NCBI RefSeq assembly: GCF_001312865.1
Contig: NZ_BBER01000001.1
Span: 124,001-188,000 of the forward strand
Direction: 5' to 3'
From: Lacticaseibacillus thailandensis DSM 22698 = JCM 13996
GTDB taxonomy: Bacteria > Bacillota > Bacilli > Lactobacillales > Lactobacillaceae
Length of the DNA: 64,000 nucleotides
The notes beneath the pieces were generated by a model. It made no database searches. It had not been told where the DNA came from and was given only the letters and a program-made list of their open reading frames with translations. Within the stretch, counting starts at the first letter, position 1; every line of letters begins with the position of its first letter. Positions 8,924 through 22,253 of this stretch are shown here, one piece after another. Made by a program: the position numbers and the translations under genes.

Positions 8924-10215
8924 ATGGCACAAAGCTCTACGCAACATTTGACGGAACCCGAAGCTGCTGTGCTGGGCATCCAGCACCTCTTGGCAATGTA
9001 TTCCGGCTCGATTCTAGTGCCTATTTTGATTGGCGCGTCGCTGCACTTTTCCTCCGCACAGATGACTTATCTAGTTTCGATTGACATTTTTATGTGTGGG
9101 GTGGCGACAGCACTCCAAATTTTTGCCAACCGGTTCTTTGGGATTGGGCTACCCGTCATCCTCGGGTGTGCCGTGCAGGCGGTGGCGCCGTTAATTTTGA
9201 TTGGTCAAAAGTTTGATTTTCAGACGATGTACGGGGCCATCATTGTTGCCGGGTTGTTTGTGTTCCTGATTGCGGGCTTCTTCGCCAAAATCAGGCGCCT
9301 GTTTCCACCGTTAGTCACGGGTACCGTAATCACGGTAATCGGGTTGTCGCTGATCCCCGTGGCCTTTCAAAACTTGGGTGGTGGGACGACTACGGCAAGA
9401 GTTATGGTGACTTGCAAAATCTACTGGTTGGAGGTTTCACCCTGGTGGTAATCCTCGTGATCAACGCGTGGGGCAAAGGTTTTATCCGCTCGATCGCCAT
9501 TCTGATTGGTTTAGTAGCCGGCACCCTGTTGGCCGGCGCCTTGGGGATGGTCAGCCTGGCACCAGTAGCTGCGGCCAGCTGGTTTCACGTGCCCACACCG
9601 TTTTACTTTGGCGTGCCCCACTTTGAGTGGTCGTCCATCGTGACCATGATCCTGATTTCGATGGTATCAATGGTGGAAAGTACCGGTGTTTTCTTTGCCC
9701 TGGGGGACATTGTGGGACGTGAGATCAAAAGTGATGACTTAAAGCGCGGCTACCGCGCCGAGGGGTTGGCAGTCATGCTCGGGGGTGTGTTTAACACGTT
9801 CCCGTACACCACGTTTAGCCAAAACGTGGGGTTGGTGCAATTATCAGGTATTAAGAGTCGCAAACCGGTGATTTATTCGGCCTTTTTCCTCGTGCTGCTT
9901 GGCTTACTGCCAAAAGTGGGGGCGCTGGCTACAATCATTCCGTCAGCCGTTTTAGGCGGGGCCATGGTTGTGATGTTTGGTATGGTGGCCGTACAGGGCA
10001 TCCGGATGCTCGGTACAGTCGACTTCCATGATGATCACAACTTACTCGTGGCCGCTATATCCATTGGCCTGGGGCTGGGCGTGACCGTGCAGCCAGGTAT
10101 TGTGCAGTGGCTGCCCAAGACGGTGCAGATGTTTGCGTCATCCGGGATTTTGATGGCCAGCGTTTCTGCAGTTTTACTAAATTGGCTGTTCGGTCTGGGT
10201 CATCGCCACGCCTAG
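8924..10215 (+). CDS. pbuX: Xanthine permease, NCS2 family (one frameshift)
   Basis: Imports xanthine by proton symport through the cytoplasmic membrane. About 430 residues in total, with roughly 12-14 hydrophobic segments. The motif FNTFPYTTFSQNVGLVQLSG is diagnostic for the xanthine/urate branch of NCS2, and the N-terminal LGIQHLLAMY is also typical. The frame is lost near 9384, where GGGACGAC should have one more G to read GGGDDYGKSYGD. AGGAGG precedes the ATG. Cotranscribed with xpt. Confidence 0.9.
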
Positions 10216-10300
10216 TCTGCTACAATAACAAGGGTAATCGGCGGTTAGTTGACGCCAGTGTGCGTTGGTAGCCGGTTGTAGACGGATAGGAGTGTTGGTC

Positions 10301-11422
10301 ATGAGTAATTTTATCGAACCGGGCGCAACCGTTGGTATCATCGGCGGTGGTGCAGCGGCTTTGCAGTTGGTACGGGCAGCCCACGATTTGGGTATGCATG
10401 CAGCGGTCCTGGCGCGCACGAATGGTGACGTGGCGTTAACGGAGGCCGAATTCCCACTGGTAGGGCGTAGCACGGACGTCGACGCGTTGGAACAGTTACG
10501 TGACCTGTCGGCGGTGATTACATACATTGACGAGTCCGTGGCGGATGCGACCACGCTCGATGACTTGGTACCCGCTGAGAAAATTCCCGGCGGTACCGAC
10601 TTTCTGGCCATGGCGCAGGATCGTTATCTGGAAAAAGTCTTTCTGGAGGACTTGAACATGAACGTGCTGCCGTACGCACAGGTGGTTACGGCGGATGACA
10701 TCGACAAGGCCGTCAACGCGGTCGGGTTCCCGAGCATCCTGAAGCCGATTCAAAAAGGCATCGGGCAGGACCAGCAGCTCGCCCTGACTAACGATGCCGA
10801 CATTTGGCGTGCTAAGGGTCTGCTGGAAAAGCGTCCGTACATTGTGGAAGCTTGGCTAGACCATCCGCGTGAATTTGCCATTACCGCAATTCGCACCGCC
10901 GATGGTATGCAGGTACTCCCCGCGGTTGAAAACAAGGTGGCCCACCATGAGCTGCAGTACACCATTTTGCCGGCCCAGGTAGACAGTGCTGTGGCCGAGG
11001 AGATGGAGCGCATTACGCGCAAAGTCGGGGAGCAAATTACACAGGTCGGGTTGTTCACGGTCGAATTTTTCTTGACCAGTGAAGGTACGCTGTACGTTAA
11101 ACGTCTGTCCCGGCCCCATCAAAGTGCAGATGTATACACCTCCGCGACCACGTCGTCGCAGTACACGCTCCACATGCGTGCTGTTTGTGGTTGGCCCGTA
11201 GCGGAAGTGCGGGTGATGGACGGTGCGGTGATGAAGCCGTTGCGGCCGGAGCAATTGGGCGCAGTGAGCGTCCAGATTCAAATCAAGCCGGACTGGCACT
11301 GGCGCTTCTTTCCGGAGGGCAGTCCCGTATTTGGTGAACTGACCGTGTTGGGCGCACCCACCAAAGTCATTGAGCAACTCAACGCGACCGGGGATCTGGC
11401 ACTGGACTTGAACGCGGATTAA
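10301..11422 (+). CDS. PurK-like ATP-grasp protein (divergent)
   Basis: A 373-residue ATP-grasp protein aligned by eye with N5-carboxyaminoimidazole ribonucleotide synthase (PurK). It has an N-terminal Rossmann-like segment (GIIGGGAAALQLVRAA) and a central ATP-grasp domain, and it sits directly before purB as in other lactobacilli. It deviates at key places: the glycine loop is LKPIQKGIGQDQ instead of the canonical RRGGYDGKGQ, and the usual NE-(I/L)-APRPHNS block is KRLSRPHQS, losing the Asn/Glu that coordinate magnesium. The protein may be inactive or changed in function. The ATG 10301 has a GGATAGGAG site; an upstream in-frame start lacks one. Confidence 0.6.
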   Translation: MSNFIEPGATVGIIGGGAAALQLVRAAHDLGMHAAVLARTNGDVALTEAEFPLVGRSTDVDALEQLRDLSAVITYIDESVADATTLDDLVPAEKIPGGTDFLAMAQDRYLEKVFLEDLNMNVLPYAQVVTADDIDKAVNAVGFPSILKPIQKGIGQDQQLALTNDADIWRAKGLLEKRPYIVEAWLDHPREFAITAIRTADGMQVLPAVENKVAHHELQYTILPAQVDSAVAEEMERITRKVGEQITQVGLFTVEFFLTSEGTLYVKRLSRPHQSADVYTSATTSSQYTLHMRAVCGWPVAEVRVMDGAVMKPLRPEQLGAVSVQIQIKPDWHWRFFPEGSPVFGELTVLGAPTKVIEQLNATGDLALDLNAD

Positions 11423-11554
11423 CGGTGGCCGTGGCGGCTGCTTTATCTGCACTATGGCGGTCAGGGTTAGTCCAAATATCAATTTGATGATTGGCACCAA
11501 GCATTAGTAGTTCGGTCGTTTACTTTGGGGTTAATACGAGGAGGTACGGAACGT

Positions 11555-12853
11555 ATGATTGATCGCTACAGTCGCAACGCCATGGCACAGGTTTGGTCCG
11601 AGCAGAACAAGTACGCTGCCTGGCTGGAGGTCGAAATTCTGGCGGTAGAAGCCCACGCGCAGATTGGGGTGGTTCCCACAGCTGATGCAGCCGCGGTGCG
11701 CGCTCATGCCAGTGTGGACGCGGATGAGGTCGCGCGTCTGGAGGTTGAAACGCGGCACGACGTGGTGGCGTTCACGCGGGCGGTGTCCGAGACACTCGGT
11801 GACGAGAAAAAGTGGGTGCATTACGGCTTGACGAGTACGGATGTCGTCGACACGGCGCAGGGCTACTTATTCAAGCAGGCTGATGCTATTTTGCGCCAAG
11901 ATCTTGCGGACCTGGTGGCAGTGGTCAAGCGTCGGGCCCTAGAGTTCAAGGACACGGTCATGATGGGCCGGACGCACGGTGTCCACGCAGAGCCGACAAC
12001 GTTTGGCTTGGTGCTCGCTAACTGGTACGCGGAGTTGCGACGTGACCAGCAACGCTTTGAGGATGCGGCCCAAGACGTGGAGGCGGGTAAGATTAGCGGG
12101 GCCGTCGGTACCTTTGCCAACACGCCGCCGTCCGTGGAAAAGTACGTTACGGACCACCTGGGCATTCGGGCGCAGGATATCGCGACGCAGGTGTTGCCGC
12201 GTGACTTACACGCCCACTACATTCAGACGTTGGGGTTGATTGCGACGTCGATCGAGCGGTTTGCGACCGAGGTGCGGCACTTGCAGCGTAGCGAGGTGCA
12301 CGAAGTGGAAGAACACTTCCGGCCCGGCCAAAAAGGTAGTTCGGCGATGCCGCACAAACGCAACCCGATTGGTTCCGAAAACGTGTCGGGATTGGCGCGC
12401 ATTATTCGTGGATATGCCACGCCGGCACTGGAAGACGTCAACTTGTGGCATGAGCGGGATATCAGTCACAGTTCGGCGGAACGCATCATGTTGCCGGACG
12501 CCACGGGGCTGTTGGACTACATCCTGCACCGCTTTACGGGTATTATTGACCAACTGGACGTGTTCCCAGACCGGATGCTCAAGAACATGAACGCGACCCA
12601 CGGGCTGATATACAGTCAGCGGTTGTTGCTACAACTAATTGATGTGGGTGGCTTGAGTCGTGAAGCAGCGTACGACCGCGTGCAGCCACTGACCGCCCAG
12701 GCGTGGGACGAGGGGCGTGATTTCCGCAGTTTGGTGGAAGCCGACCCCGTCATCAGTAAAACGTTGACCCCAGCGCAGATTGCGGATGCCTTTGATTACC
12801 ACTATCACCTCAAGTACGTCGACACGATCTTTGAGCGGTTAGGTTTGCAATAA
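11555..12853 (+). CDS. purB: Adenylosuccinate lyase
   Basis: A 432-residue fumarase/aspartase superfamily enzyme that cleaves SAICAR and adenylosuccinate, releasing fumarate, in purine synthesis. The N-terminal YSRNAMAQVWSEQNKY, the MMGRTHGVHAEPTTFG block and the superfamily signature SSAMPHKRNPIGSEN are intact. The ATG at 11555 follows GAGGAGG at 7-8 bp spacing. It lies 132 bp after the purK-like gene and ends at a strong terminator. Confidence 0.97.
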   Translation: MIDRYSRNAMAQVWSEQNKYAAWLEVEILAVEAHAQIGVVPTADAAAVRAHASVDADEVARLEVETRHDVVAFTRAVSETLGDEKKWVHYGLTSTDVVDTAQGYLFKQADAILRQDLADLVAVVKRRALEFKDTVMMGRTHGVHAEPTTFGLVLANWYAELRRDQQRFEDAAQDVEAGKISGAVGTFANTPPSVEKYVTDHLGIRAQDIATQVLPRDLHAHYIQTLGLIATSIERFATEVRHLQRSEVHEVEEHFRPGQKGSSAMPHKRNPIGSENVSGLARIIRGYATPALEDVNLWHERDISHSSAERIMLPDATGLLDYILHRFTGIIDQLDVFPDRMLKNMNATHGLIYSQRLLLQLIDVGGLSREAAYDRVQPLTAQAWDEGRDFRSLVEADPVISKTLTPAQIADAFDYHYHLKYVDTIFERLGLQ

Positions 12854-12865
12854 ACAGCTCATTAT

Positions 12866-12911
12866 CAGCACCAGCGATGCTCCGTTACGAGCATCGCTGG
12901 TGCTGTTTGTT
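12866..12911 (+). terminator. Terminator after purB
   Basis: A perfect 17-bp stem (12866-12882 with 12889-12905) with a 6-nt loop is followed by TTTGTTT. Confidence 0.85.
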
Positions 12912-13020
12912 TCCCGCCGAACAGCTGGAGGGTCGTCATCTTCTGAAGCCGCATCGCGAATGTAAATCGGGTCGAATCGCACCAAGTTGCTACCATCACT
13001 GACAGCGTCCAGCCCGCCTT

Positions 13021-13048
13021 TTGTCGGCACCGGTTTTTTTGGTAGAAT
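13021..13048 (+). promoter_or_regulatory. Promoter of pcrA
   Basis: The -35 TTGTCG, 16-bp spacer and -10 TAGAAT (13043-13048) lie 46 bp before the start codon. Confidence 0.6.
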
Positions 13049-13094
13049 TAGTAACTGATTGTAGACGCAAATAGAACACGGGGGCACTTCATTA

Positions 13095-15397
13095 ATGGCA
13101 ACACAGACGATTCTCAAAGGTATGAACGATAAACAAAGTGAGGCCGTACTGACCACTGAGGGCCCCGTGCTCATCATGGCCGGCGCCGGTTCCGGTAAGA
13201 CGCGGGTATTGACGCACCGCATTGCCTACCTCATTGAGGAACAAAACGTTAACCCGTGGAACATTCTCGCCATTACCTTTACCAACAAAGCCGCGCGGGA
13301 AATGCGCGAACGGTCGGTAAGTTGCTGGATCCGGAGTTGGCCCGCGATGTGTGGGTCTCCACCTTTCACGCCCTGTGCGTGCGGATTTTACGGCGTGACA
13401 TTGAAAAGTTGGGCTACAACCGCGCCTTTACAATTGCCGATTCATCCGAACAGTTGACACTGATCAAGCACGTGATGCGTGACCAGAACATCGATACCAA
13501 GCAGTTTGATCCCAAAGCGGTTCTTGGTGCGATCAGCAGTGCGAAGAACGAACTGTTGACGCCGAAGGATTATGCCGATCAGGCAGCCAGCCCGTTTGAG
13601 AAGATCACGGCCGACGTGTACAAGGAGTACCAACACCGGTTACGGGGTGATTCCGCCCTCGACTTTGATGACTTGATCATGCAGACCATTCTCCTCTTCC
13701 GGCAGGACGCCGACACGCTGGCCTTCTACCAACGCAAGTTTCACTACGTGCACGTGGACGAATATCAAGATACTAACGAAGCCCAGTACCAATTAGTGCG
13801 GCTACTGGCGGACGGTTATCACAACCTGTGCGTGGTTGGTGATGCTGACCAAAGTATCTATGGCTGGCGTGGGGCCAACATGCAGAACATTTTGGACTTC
13901 AAGAAGGATTACCCGACCGCCCAAGTGATTCTATTGGAACAAAATTACCGGAGCACGCAAAACATCCTGGACGCAGCCAACTCGGTGATTGCCAACAACG
14001 CGAACCGGCAAGTCAAGCACCTGTGGACTGAAAACGGGACCGGCGACAAAATCACCTATTACCGGGCTCAAAGTGAACGGGATGAGGCGTACTTCATCAT
14101 CCGCCAGATTGAAAAGTTGGTGCGTGATGGTCACTACAAGTATGGCGACTTTGCCATTTTGTATCGGACTAACGCTCAGTCGCGTTCCGTCGAAGAGGCT
14201 TTCCTTAAAAGCTCCATTCCGTACAAAATTGTTGGCGGGCACAAGTTCTATGACCGTAAGGAAATTCGGGATGCGCTCGGCTACTTTAGTTTGGTGGTTA
14301 ATGGTGACGACAACCTCAGCTTTGAACGGGTCGTAAACTCCCCGAAGCGGGGTATTGGTCCGGGTAGCATTGCTAAATTGACAGCCTTTGCCAATGAACA
14401 CGGGTGGTCGTTGCTGGAAGCTGCACAAAACGTCGAGTTATCGCCCATTCCGACACGGCCGCGGAAGCAGTTTGCTGAGTTTGCCGACATGATTAGTAAG
14501 CTCAGCAAAAAGCGGGCGGATGGCACCATTAGTGATTTAATGGAAGCCGTTCTGGAAGACTCTGGCTACCTGGATGCCTTGCGTAATGAGCACAGCATCG
14601 AGGCGGATGCACGGATCGACAACTTGCAGGAACTGTTGACTGTGACCCAGAATTTTGATGCCCATTATGAGCCCGAGGATGAGGACAGTGATATCTTTGT
14701 CGACTTCCTAGCCGAATTAGCCTTGGTGTCAGATCAGGACGACGTTGAGGAAGAGGCGCAAGAGGTCACGCTGATGACCCTGCACGCCGCAAAGGGGTTG
14801 GAATTCCCCGTGGTCTTCCTCATCGGTATGGAAGAGGGGTTATTCCCGTTATCCCGGGCTGCAGCTGACGAAAGTGAGCTTGAAGAAGAGCGTCGTCTGG
14901 CGTACGTGGGGATTACCCGCGCCAAGAAGAAGCTGTTTTTGACCAACGCCTATTCGCGGATGTTCCACGGCCAGCACCAAAACAATCCAGCCAGTCGGTT
15001 CATTGACGAGATCGATGGTGATTTGTTGGACGTGGCCAATGCGGCGGCACCGACCAGCGACATTCCGTTTATCGATCGGCGGGATTATGGTCGTACCGGT
15101 AGCACTAGTAGCAACCAACCCTGGGCACGGGAACGTAACGCGCGGGCTCAAAGTACCGCCTATGGTTCTCACCAGCACAGTGATCACGCCAAAGTGGTCG
15201 CGGGGGCGCCTACTACCGGTGCTGGCACCGTCAGCTGGGCCGCCGGCGATAAGGTGACCCACCGTAAGTGGGGTGAGGGCACCGTGGTGAAGGTTGAAGG
15301 CACGGGTGAAGATCAGGAGCTCGACATCGCCTTTCCTGATCAGGGTGTGAAGCGACTCCTAGCCGCCTTTGCTCCCATTAAAAAGGTTGTGAAGTAA
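13095..15397 (+). CDS. pcrA: ATP-dependent DNA helicase PcrA/UvrD (one frameshift)
   Basis: Superfamily 1A 3'-5' DNA helicase, about 767 residues, used in repair and rolling-circle replication and essential in Gram-positive bacteria. Motif I (MAGAGSGKT), Ia ([12 protein letters not shown]), II (VDEYQDTN), III ([15 protein letters not shown]), IV (LEQNYRS), V ([13 protein letters not shown]) and VI ([11 protein letters not shown]) are all present in order, followed by the C-terminal Tudor-like region. The frame changes near 13313, where CGGTCGG lacks one G; restoring it gives [14 protein letters not shown]. The gene starts the pcrA-ligA-camS block. Confidence 0.96.
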
Positions 15398-15417
15398 CAA
15401 TTAACTGGTGGTCGTAG

Positions 15418-17482
<2,065 letters not shown>

Positions 17483-17501
17483 AATGAGAATTGAGGTAAC
17501 G

Positions 17502-18655
17502 ATGAAAAAGTTAGTAACGGTAGTCGGTGCCGCGGTGGCAGCGTTAATGCTCGCGGCTTGTGGTAACTTGAACTTTGATAGCAGCGGTAGTAGTTCGACG
17601 GGTTCCACCAAGACGGCGAGTTACACCACTACGGGTACTGCTAGCGATGACACGTACCAGAGTGTCATTGAGGGCGGAAAATACAAGGTATCCAAGTCCC
17701 GCGGCTTACAGTTGACCGAAAACACGCAGAATGACAACACCTACAATGTACGGAGCATGGAAAACGGGTTGGTGGACCTGTCCAAAAAGCAGTTTTCCAC
17801 GACCAAGTACCTCTTTGAAGAGGGTCAGTTGCTCAGTACTAGTACGTTGGAAAACTGGCTGGGTCGTTACAGTAAAAAGAATAAGCTGGGTTTGAACCCG
17901 GTTGATAATGGTAAGACGGGTGAGAATGACCGGAATCCGATGTATCTGCAAACCATTCTGGAACAGGATTACATGTTGCAAAGTGGCAGTAAGCTGAAGC
18001 TGGGCGGGGTCTCAATTGCTTTGGGGATGAACTCGGTGGATTACTACACCAAGGAAAGTTATGGTTCACAGTATTCGACGACTATTTCGACACCAACTTT
18101 GACGGCTAAGGGTAAAGCGATGGCTTCTAAGGTAGTGGCCCGGTTGCGTGCGAAGAGTAAAGTGGGTAATGATACCCCCATCCTGATTGCCATTTATAAG
18201 GGCAACACCCAGGATGCGTTGGTCGGCGGCACCTTTGTGGCCTACGCGGTCAGCAAGTCGGGTAACTCCATTGCCAGTTGGAATTCGGTCAACGAGAAGA
18301 ACGAGACGTTACCGGTGGTCAACAACAAGACGCCAATTAACTCGACGGTATCGAGCGACTTCAATACCTTTGAAAGCAAGATCAAGTCATTCTTCCGAAG
18401 CTCGCGGGGGTCACGGCTCAAGCACATTACGAAAATGGGCAGTTGCAAGGACTGAACATTGACGTAACGACCCAGTTCTATGGGCAGACAGAAATCAACA
18501 GCTTCACCCAGTACGTGGTTACGGCGGCCAGCAAGTACCTGCCGTCCGATGCGGAAATTCAAATCAACATCAAGTCGGTTCAGCAGATGGAAGCCTTCGC
18601 GGAACGCAAGTCGGGTTCCAAATCCTTCTATACCCACGTCTTCAGCAGCTACTAA
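17502..18655 (+). CDS. camS: CamS family lipoprotein (sex-pheromone precursor family; one frameshift)
   Basis: A secreted lipoprotein of about 384 residues. A signal peptide with the lipobox LMLAAC gives lipidation at the Cys about residue 19, followed by a Ser/Thr-rich linker and the CamS domain. In enterococci the signal peptide of the homologue is processed into a sex pheromone; in lactobacilli the role is unknown. Its position after pcrA-ligA is conserved in the group. I use ATG 17502; the upstream ATG 17472 overlaps ligA and would spoil the signal peptide. The frame breaks near 18395, where CCGAAGC lacks a C; restoring it gives FFPKLAGVTAQ. Confidence 0.87.
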
Positions 18656-18675
18656 GTGTGCAAATGTAGCCTCTA

Positions 18676-18712
18676 GTTGGTGGTCAATGTGCTGAATCAC
18701 CACCACTTTGTA
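18676..18712 (+). terminator. Weak candidate terminator after camS
   Basis: A 7-bp TGGTGGT/ACCACCA stem with a 14-nt loop is followed by CTTTG. The T tract is poor. Confidence 0.3.
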
Positions 18713-18930
18713 AACCGCGCCACGATGACCGTTGCCCGGGTGGACCTTCGCCCGGGTAGCGGTTATCGTTCCGGGTGTAGTTGACTGCGCAGGCAGCCCG
18801 GTACGGGCTGGAGCGTGAGGCTCGTAGTTTCGACCATGGGCCACGCCCCAGTTACCGGAGCCACACCAAGCCCACGCACCGTGGATGACGTCACTCGGCA
18901 CACAAAGCTGAGCGGTCGGCAGCAACCCGT
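18713..18930. other. Structured GC-rich intergenic region upstream of gatC
   Basis: No gene is recognised in these 218 bp. They hold an 18-bp hairpin (18723-18740 with 18751-18768) whose three deviations from perfect pairing are all G-U on the plus strand, a second hairpin AGCCCG-GTA-CGGGCT near 18795, and a block at 18860-18885 that is nearly repeated at 25300-25325. No T tract follows the large hairpin on either strand, so it is not an ordinary terminator. It could be a leader RNA or a protein-binding site; I cannot name it. Confidence 0.35.
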
Positions 18931-18936
18931 GCGCTG

Positions 18937-18945
18937 TGGTAGAAT
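18937..18945 (+). promoter_or_regulatory. Extended -10 promoter of gatCAB
   Basis: TGG plus TAGAAT forms an extended -10 about 60 bp before gatC. No convincing -35 was found. Confidence 0.4.
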
Positions 18946-19004
18946 TAGCTAGTTAGTAATATGAAGTAAGTAACGATATTAATTGGGAAGTAGGTAATAG
19001 GTGC

Positions 19005-19301
19005 ATGATTACTAAGGAATCTGTAGCCCACGTAGCCGAGCTGGCCAAATTACAGTTCACGGATGAGGAACTGCAACACTTTACCGGCCAACTGGACGAA
19101 ATTTTGAACATGGTTGACCAGCTCAGCGAAGTTGATACTGAGGGTGTGCCGGTCACGACGCAAAACGTGGTACTGGAAAACGTGTTGCGGGCCGATGAAG
19201 CTACGATGGTGACCCCACGCGATGAATTAATGCGCAACGTACCAACGGAGAAGGACGGACTAATTCAAGTGCCCGCCATCATCGACAAGGAGGAGGACTA
19301 G
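19005..19301 (+). CDS. gatC: Asp-tRNA(Asn)/Glu-tRNA(Gln) amidotransferase subunit C
   Basis: A 98-residue GatC, the small stabilising subunit that wraps between GatA and GatB in the tRNA-dependent amidotransferase. Family features include [12 protein letters not shown] at the start, [15 protein letters not shown] in the middle, and a C-terminal LMRNVP and VPAII segment. First gene of gatCAB; its last codons contain the ribosome-binding site for gatA. Confidence 0.95.
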   Translation: MITKESVAHVAELAKLQFTDEELQHFTGQLDEILNMVDQLSEVDTEGVPVTTQNVVLENVLRADEATMVTPRDELMRNVPTEKDGLIQVPAIIDKEED

Positions 19302-19304
19302 TCC

Positions 19305-20762
19305 GTGGATTACTACAAAACCAATATCGACCAGTTACACGCTGACTTGGTCGCCGGCAAAATCACTAGTGCTGACCTGACCGCCGACACCTTCAAGGCC
19401 ATTGCGGCCAAAGATGGTGAGGTACAGGCCTTCTTGGCGTTGAACCAAGAGGCAGCGACGGCTAGTGCCGCTAACCAGGATGACCAGGGGATCGACGCCG
19501 ACGCTACGCTGGCAGGAATTCCGGTAGCCATTAAGGACAACATTGTAACTAAGGATCTCACCACTACCGCGGCGTCAAAAATGCTGGCTAACTTTGTGCC
19601 AATTTATGACGCAACTGTGATTGAGCGGCTCCAGCAAGCTGGCATGATCGTGGTGGGTAAGACCAACATGGACGAATTTGCCATGGGTTCTTCCACCGAA
19701 AACTCGGCCATGAAGATCACTAAGAACGCCTGGGATCACACCAAGGTGCCAGGTGGTTCATCTGGTGGTTCCGCGGCGGCTGTCGCGGCCGGCGAAGTGC
19801 TGGTGGCTTTGGGTTCCGATACCGGTGGCTCGATTCGGCAGCCAGCGGCCTTTAATGGGGTCGTGGGGTTTAAGCCGACATATGGTCGTGTTTCGCGTTG
19901 GGGTTTGATTGCCTTTGGGTCCAGTTTGGATGCCATTGGGACGTTGACCCGTAACGTCCGCGATTCTGCGCACGTGATGAACGCCATTATCGGCGCTGAC
20001 GAGCACGACACGACGACGGTCCCACGGCCGCAAGAGGACTTGGGTGCCAAGATCGGCCAGTCCGTTCAGGGCATGAAGATTGCTTTGCCAAAGGAATACT
20101 TGGGCAAAGGGGTCGATGCTGGTGTGCGCGCGCAAATTGAGGCCGCTGCCGACCAGTTCCGCGCGATGGGTGCGACCGTGGAGACGGTCAGCCTGCCGCA
20201 CACGCAGTACGCCGTACCGACGTACTACATCATCGCTAGTTCTGAAGCTAGTTCCAACTTGCAGCGCTTTGATGGCATCCGCTACGGTTTCCGGGCCAAA
20301 GACGTACAGTCCCTCGACTCCGTGTACGTACGTTCACGCTCTGAAGGGTTTGGCGACGAAGTTAAGCGGCGGATCATGCTGGGTACCTTCAGTTTGAGTG
20401 CCGGATTCTATGACGCATACTTCAAGAAGGCCGCGCAGGTACGGACGCTGATCAGTCGCGACTTTGAAAATGTCTTTAAGGAATACGATCTGGTCATGGG
20501 TCCAACGACGCCGACGACTGCCTTTGGTATTGGGGCCAAGGTCACGGATCCGTTGACGATGTACATGAACGACATTCTGACCATTCCCGTTAACTTGGCG
20601 GGGCTACCAGCTGCGTCCGTCAACGCCGGCTTTGTTGACGGTATGCCGGTGGGCTTGCAGTTGATTGGTAAGGCCTTTGATGAAGCGACGATTTACCAGG
20701 CTGCCGCTGCCTTTGAAGACGCGAATGATTACAAGGACCAGACACCAGGGGGGCAGAACTAA
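19305..20762 (+). CDS. gatA: Glutamyl-tRNA(Gln) amidotransferase subunit A
   Basis: The 485-residue amidase subunit that releases ammonia from glutamine for transamidation of Glu-tRNA(Gln)/Asp-tRNA(Asn). The amidase-signature catalytic triad is visible: Lys in AIKDNI, the cis-Ser in [14 protein letters not shown] and the nucleophilic Ser in [12 protein letters not shown]. It starts at GTG 19305, 3 bp after the gatC stop, with AAGGAGG inside the gatC end. Its TAA overlaps the gatB ATG by one base, suggesting translational coupling. Confidence 0.97.
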   Translation: MDYYKTNIDQLHADLVAGKITSADLTADTFKAIAAKDGEVQAFLALNQEAATASAANQDDQGIDADATLAGIPVAIKDNIVTKDLTTTAASKMLANFVPIYDATVIERLQQAGMIVVGKTNMDEFAMGSSTENSAMKITKNAWDHTKVPGGSSGGSAAAVAAGEVLVALGSDTGGSIRQPAAFNGVVGFKPTYGRVSRWGLIAFGSSLDAIGTLTRNVRDSAHVMNAIIGADEHDTTTVPRPQEDLGAKIGQSVQGMKIALPKEYLGKGVDAGVRAQIEAAADQFRAMGATVETVSLPHTQYAVPTYYIIASSEASSNLQRFDGIRYGFRAKDVQSLDSVYVRSRSEGFGDEVKRRIMLGTFSLSAGFYDAYFKKAAQVRTLISRDFENVFKEYDLVMGPTTPTTAFGIGAKVTDPLTMYMNDILTIPVNLAGLPAASVNAGFVDGMPVGLQLIGKAFDEATIYQAAAAFEDANDYKDQTPGGQN

Positions 20763-22192
20763 TGAACTTTGAAACCACCATTGGGCTCGAGGTCCACATT
20801 GAACTGAAGACTAAGAGCAAGATGTACTCACCAGCACCGGTAACGTACGGTGCCGAACCAAACACGGCCACTAACGTGATCGACTGGGGCTACCCCGGGG
20901 TCTTGCCATCCGCGAACCGCGGGGCATACTCACTGGGCATCATGGTGGCGTTAGCGCTCCATGCTGACATTACCCGCTTTACCCACTTTGACCGGAAGAA
21001 CTACTTCTACGCCGATAACCCCAAAGCATACCAAATCACTCAATCCGAAACACCACTGGCGACCAACGGTTACGTTGAGATTGAAGTCGATGGTCACACC
21101 AAGAAAATTGGGATTGAAGAGTTGCACGTCGAAGAAGACGCGGGGAAAAACACCCACGCCGGCGACGGTTATTCCTACGTCGATTTGAACCGGCAGGGGA
21201 CACCACTGATTGAAATTGTGTCCAAGCCAGACATCAAGTCGCCGGAAGAGGCCTACCAGTACCTGGAAACGTTACGCCAAATTGTGCAGTTTACCGGGGC
21301 TTCGGACGTGAAAATGGAAGAAGGGTCTATGCGGGCGGACTCCAACTTGTCCGTACGGCCGATTGGACAAAAGGAATACGGGACCAAGACCGAAATTAAG
21401 AACGTTAACAGTTTCAATTACGTACGCAGTGCCCTGGCCTTTGAGCAAAAGCGGCAGATTGGCCTGCTGATGGCTGGTAAAACGATTCGGCCGGAAACCC
21501 GCCGCTGGGATGAACCAACCAAGTCGACCATCCTGATGCGGGTCAAAGAAGGAGCGGATGATTACCGCTACTTCCCTGAACCCGACCTACCACCAGTCGT
21601 TGTGTCACAGGAATGGGTCGACGAAGTGGCTGCTAAATTACCCGAAGCACCTACTGCACGCCGGCAACGGTACGTGCATGAACTGGGCTTGCCTGAGTAC
21701 GATGCGGGCGTCCTGACTAACACAAAGGAAATGTCCGACTACTTTGACCAGGTCGTGGCTTTGGGTGCTGACCCGAAGCAGGCGTCCAACTACCTGATGG
21801 GCGATGTGTCGGCTTACCTGAATGACCAGCAGGTGGAACTGCAGGACATTGCATTGACACCAGAACACCTTGCGGCCATGATCAAGTTGATCAGCGATGG
21901 GACCATCTCGAGCAAGATTGCCAAGAAGGTCATTGCGGAGATCATCAAGAACGACACTGATCCCGAGGCCTGGGTCAAGGCCAAAGGTATGGTGCAAGAA
22001 TCCGACCCCGCAGTCCTCACGCCAATCATTACGGATATTCTGGACGCTAATGAACAGAGTATTGAGGACTTCAAGAACGGGAAGGACCGGGCCATTGGCT
22101 ACCTGATCGGTCAGATCATGAAGCAGACTCGTGGTAAGGCCAACCCGAAAGTGGTCAACCAGATTTTGATGCAAGAAATTAAGCAACGTTAA
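20762..22192 (+). CDS. gatB: Asp/Glu-tRNA amidotransferase subunit B
   Basis: The 476-residue GatB, which binds the misacylated tRNA and phosphorylates it before amidation. The N-terminal [14 protein letters not shown], the [17 protein letters not shown] core and the C-terminal YqeY-like helical tail ([12 protein letters not shown]) are all present and full length. It lacks the first metal-type Cys pair in the N-terminal segment, as in many Firmicutes GatB. Last gene of the gatCAB operon; dagK follows after 61 bp without a terminator. Confidence 0.97.
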   Translation: MNFETTIGLEVHIELKTKSKMYSPAPVTYGAEPNTATNVIDWGYPGVLPSANRGAYSLGIMVALALHADITRFTHFDRKNYFYADNPKAYQITQSETPLATNGYVEIEVDGHTKKIGIEELHVEEDAGKNTHAGDGYSYVDLNRQGTPLIEIVSKPDIKSPEEAYQYLETLRQIVQFTGASDVKMEEGSMRADSNLSVRPIGQKEYGTKTEIKNVNSFNYVRSALAFEQKRQIGLLMAGKTIRPETRRWDEPTKSTILMRVKEGADDYRYFPEPDLPPVVVSQEWVDEVAAKLPEAPTARRQRYVHELGLPEYDAGVLTNTKEMSDYFDQVVALGADPKQASNYLMGDVSAYLNDQQVELQDIALTPEHLAAMIKLISDGTISSKIAKKVIAEIIKNDTDPEAWVKAKGMVQESDPAVLTPIITDILDANEQSIEDFKNGKDRAIGYLIGQIMKQTRGKANPKVVNQILMQEIKQR

Positions 22193-22253
22193 TGTATGGT
22201 GCGCGTCATTAATGTGGTGCAGTACTAAGAGTGTTTGTTGAGGAGGAGTGGTC

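Noticed and set aside
12839-13222. Minus-strand reading frame of 127 codons over the purB-pcrA gap
   Set aside because: It overlaps the purB terminator and the start of pcrA, has no ribosome-binding site, and part of it is the complement of PcrA coding sequence.
18242-18925. Minus-strand frame of 227 codons over the camS end and the intergenic region
   Set aside because: Two thirds are the complement of camS, and the rest is the structured intergenic region. No start signal or recognisable domain.
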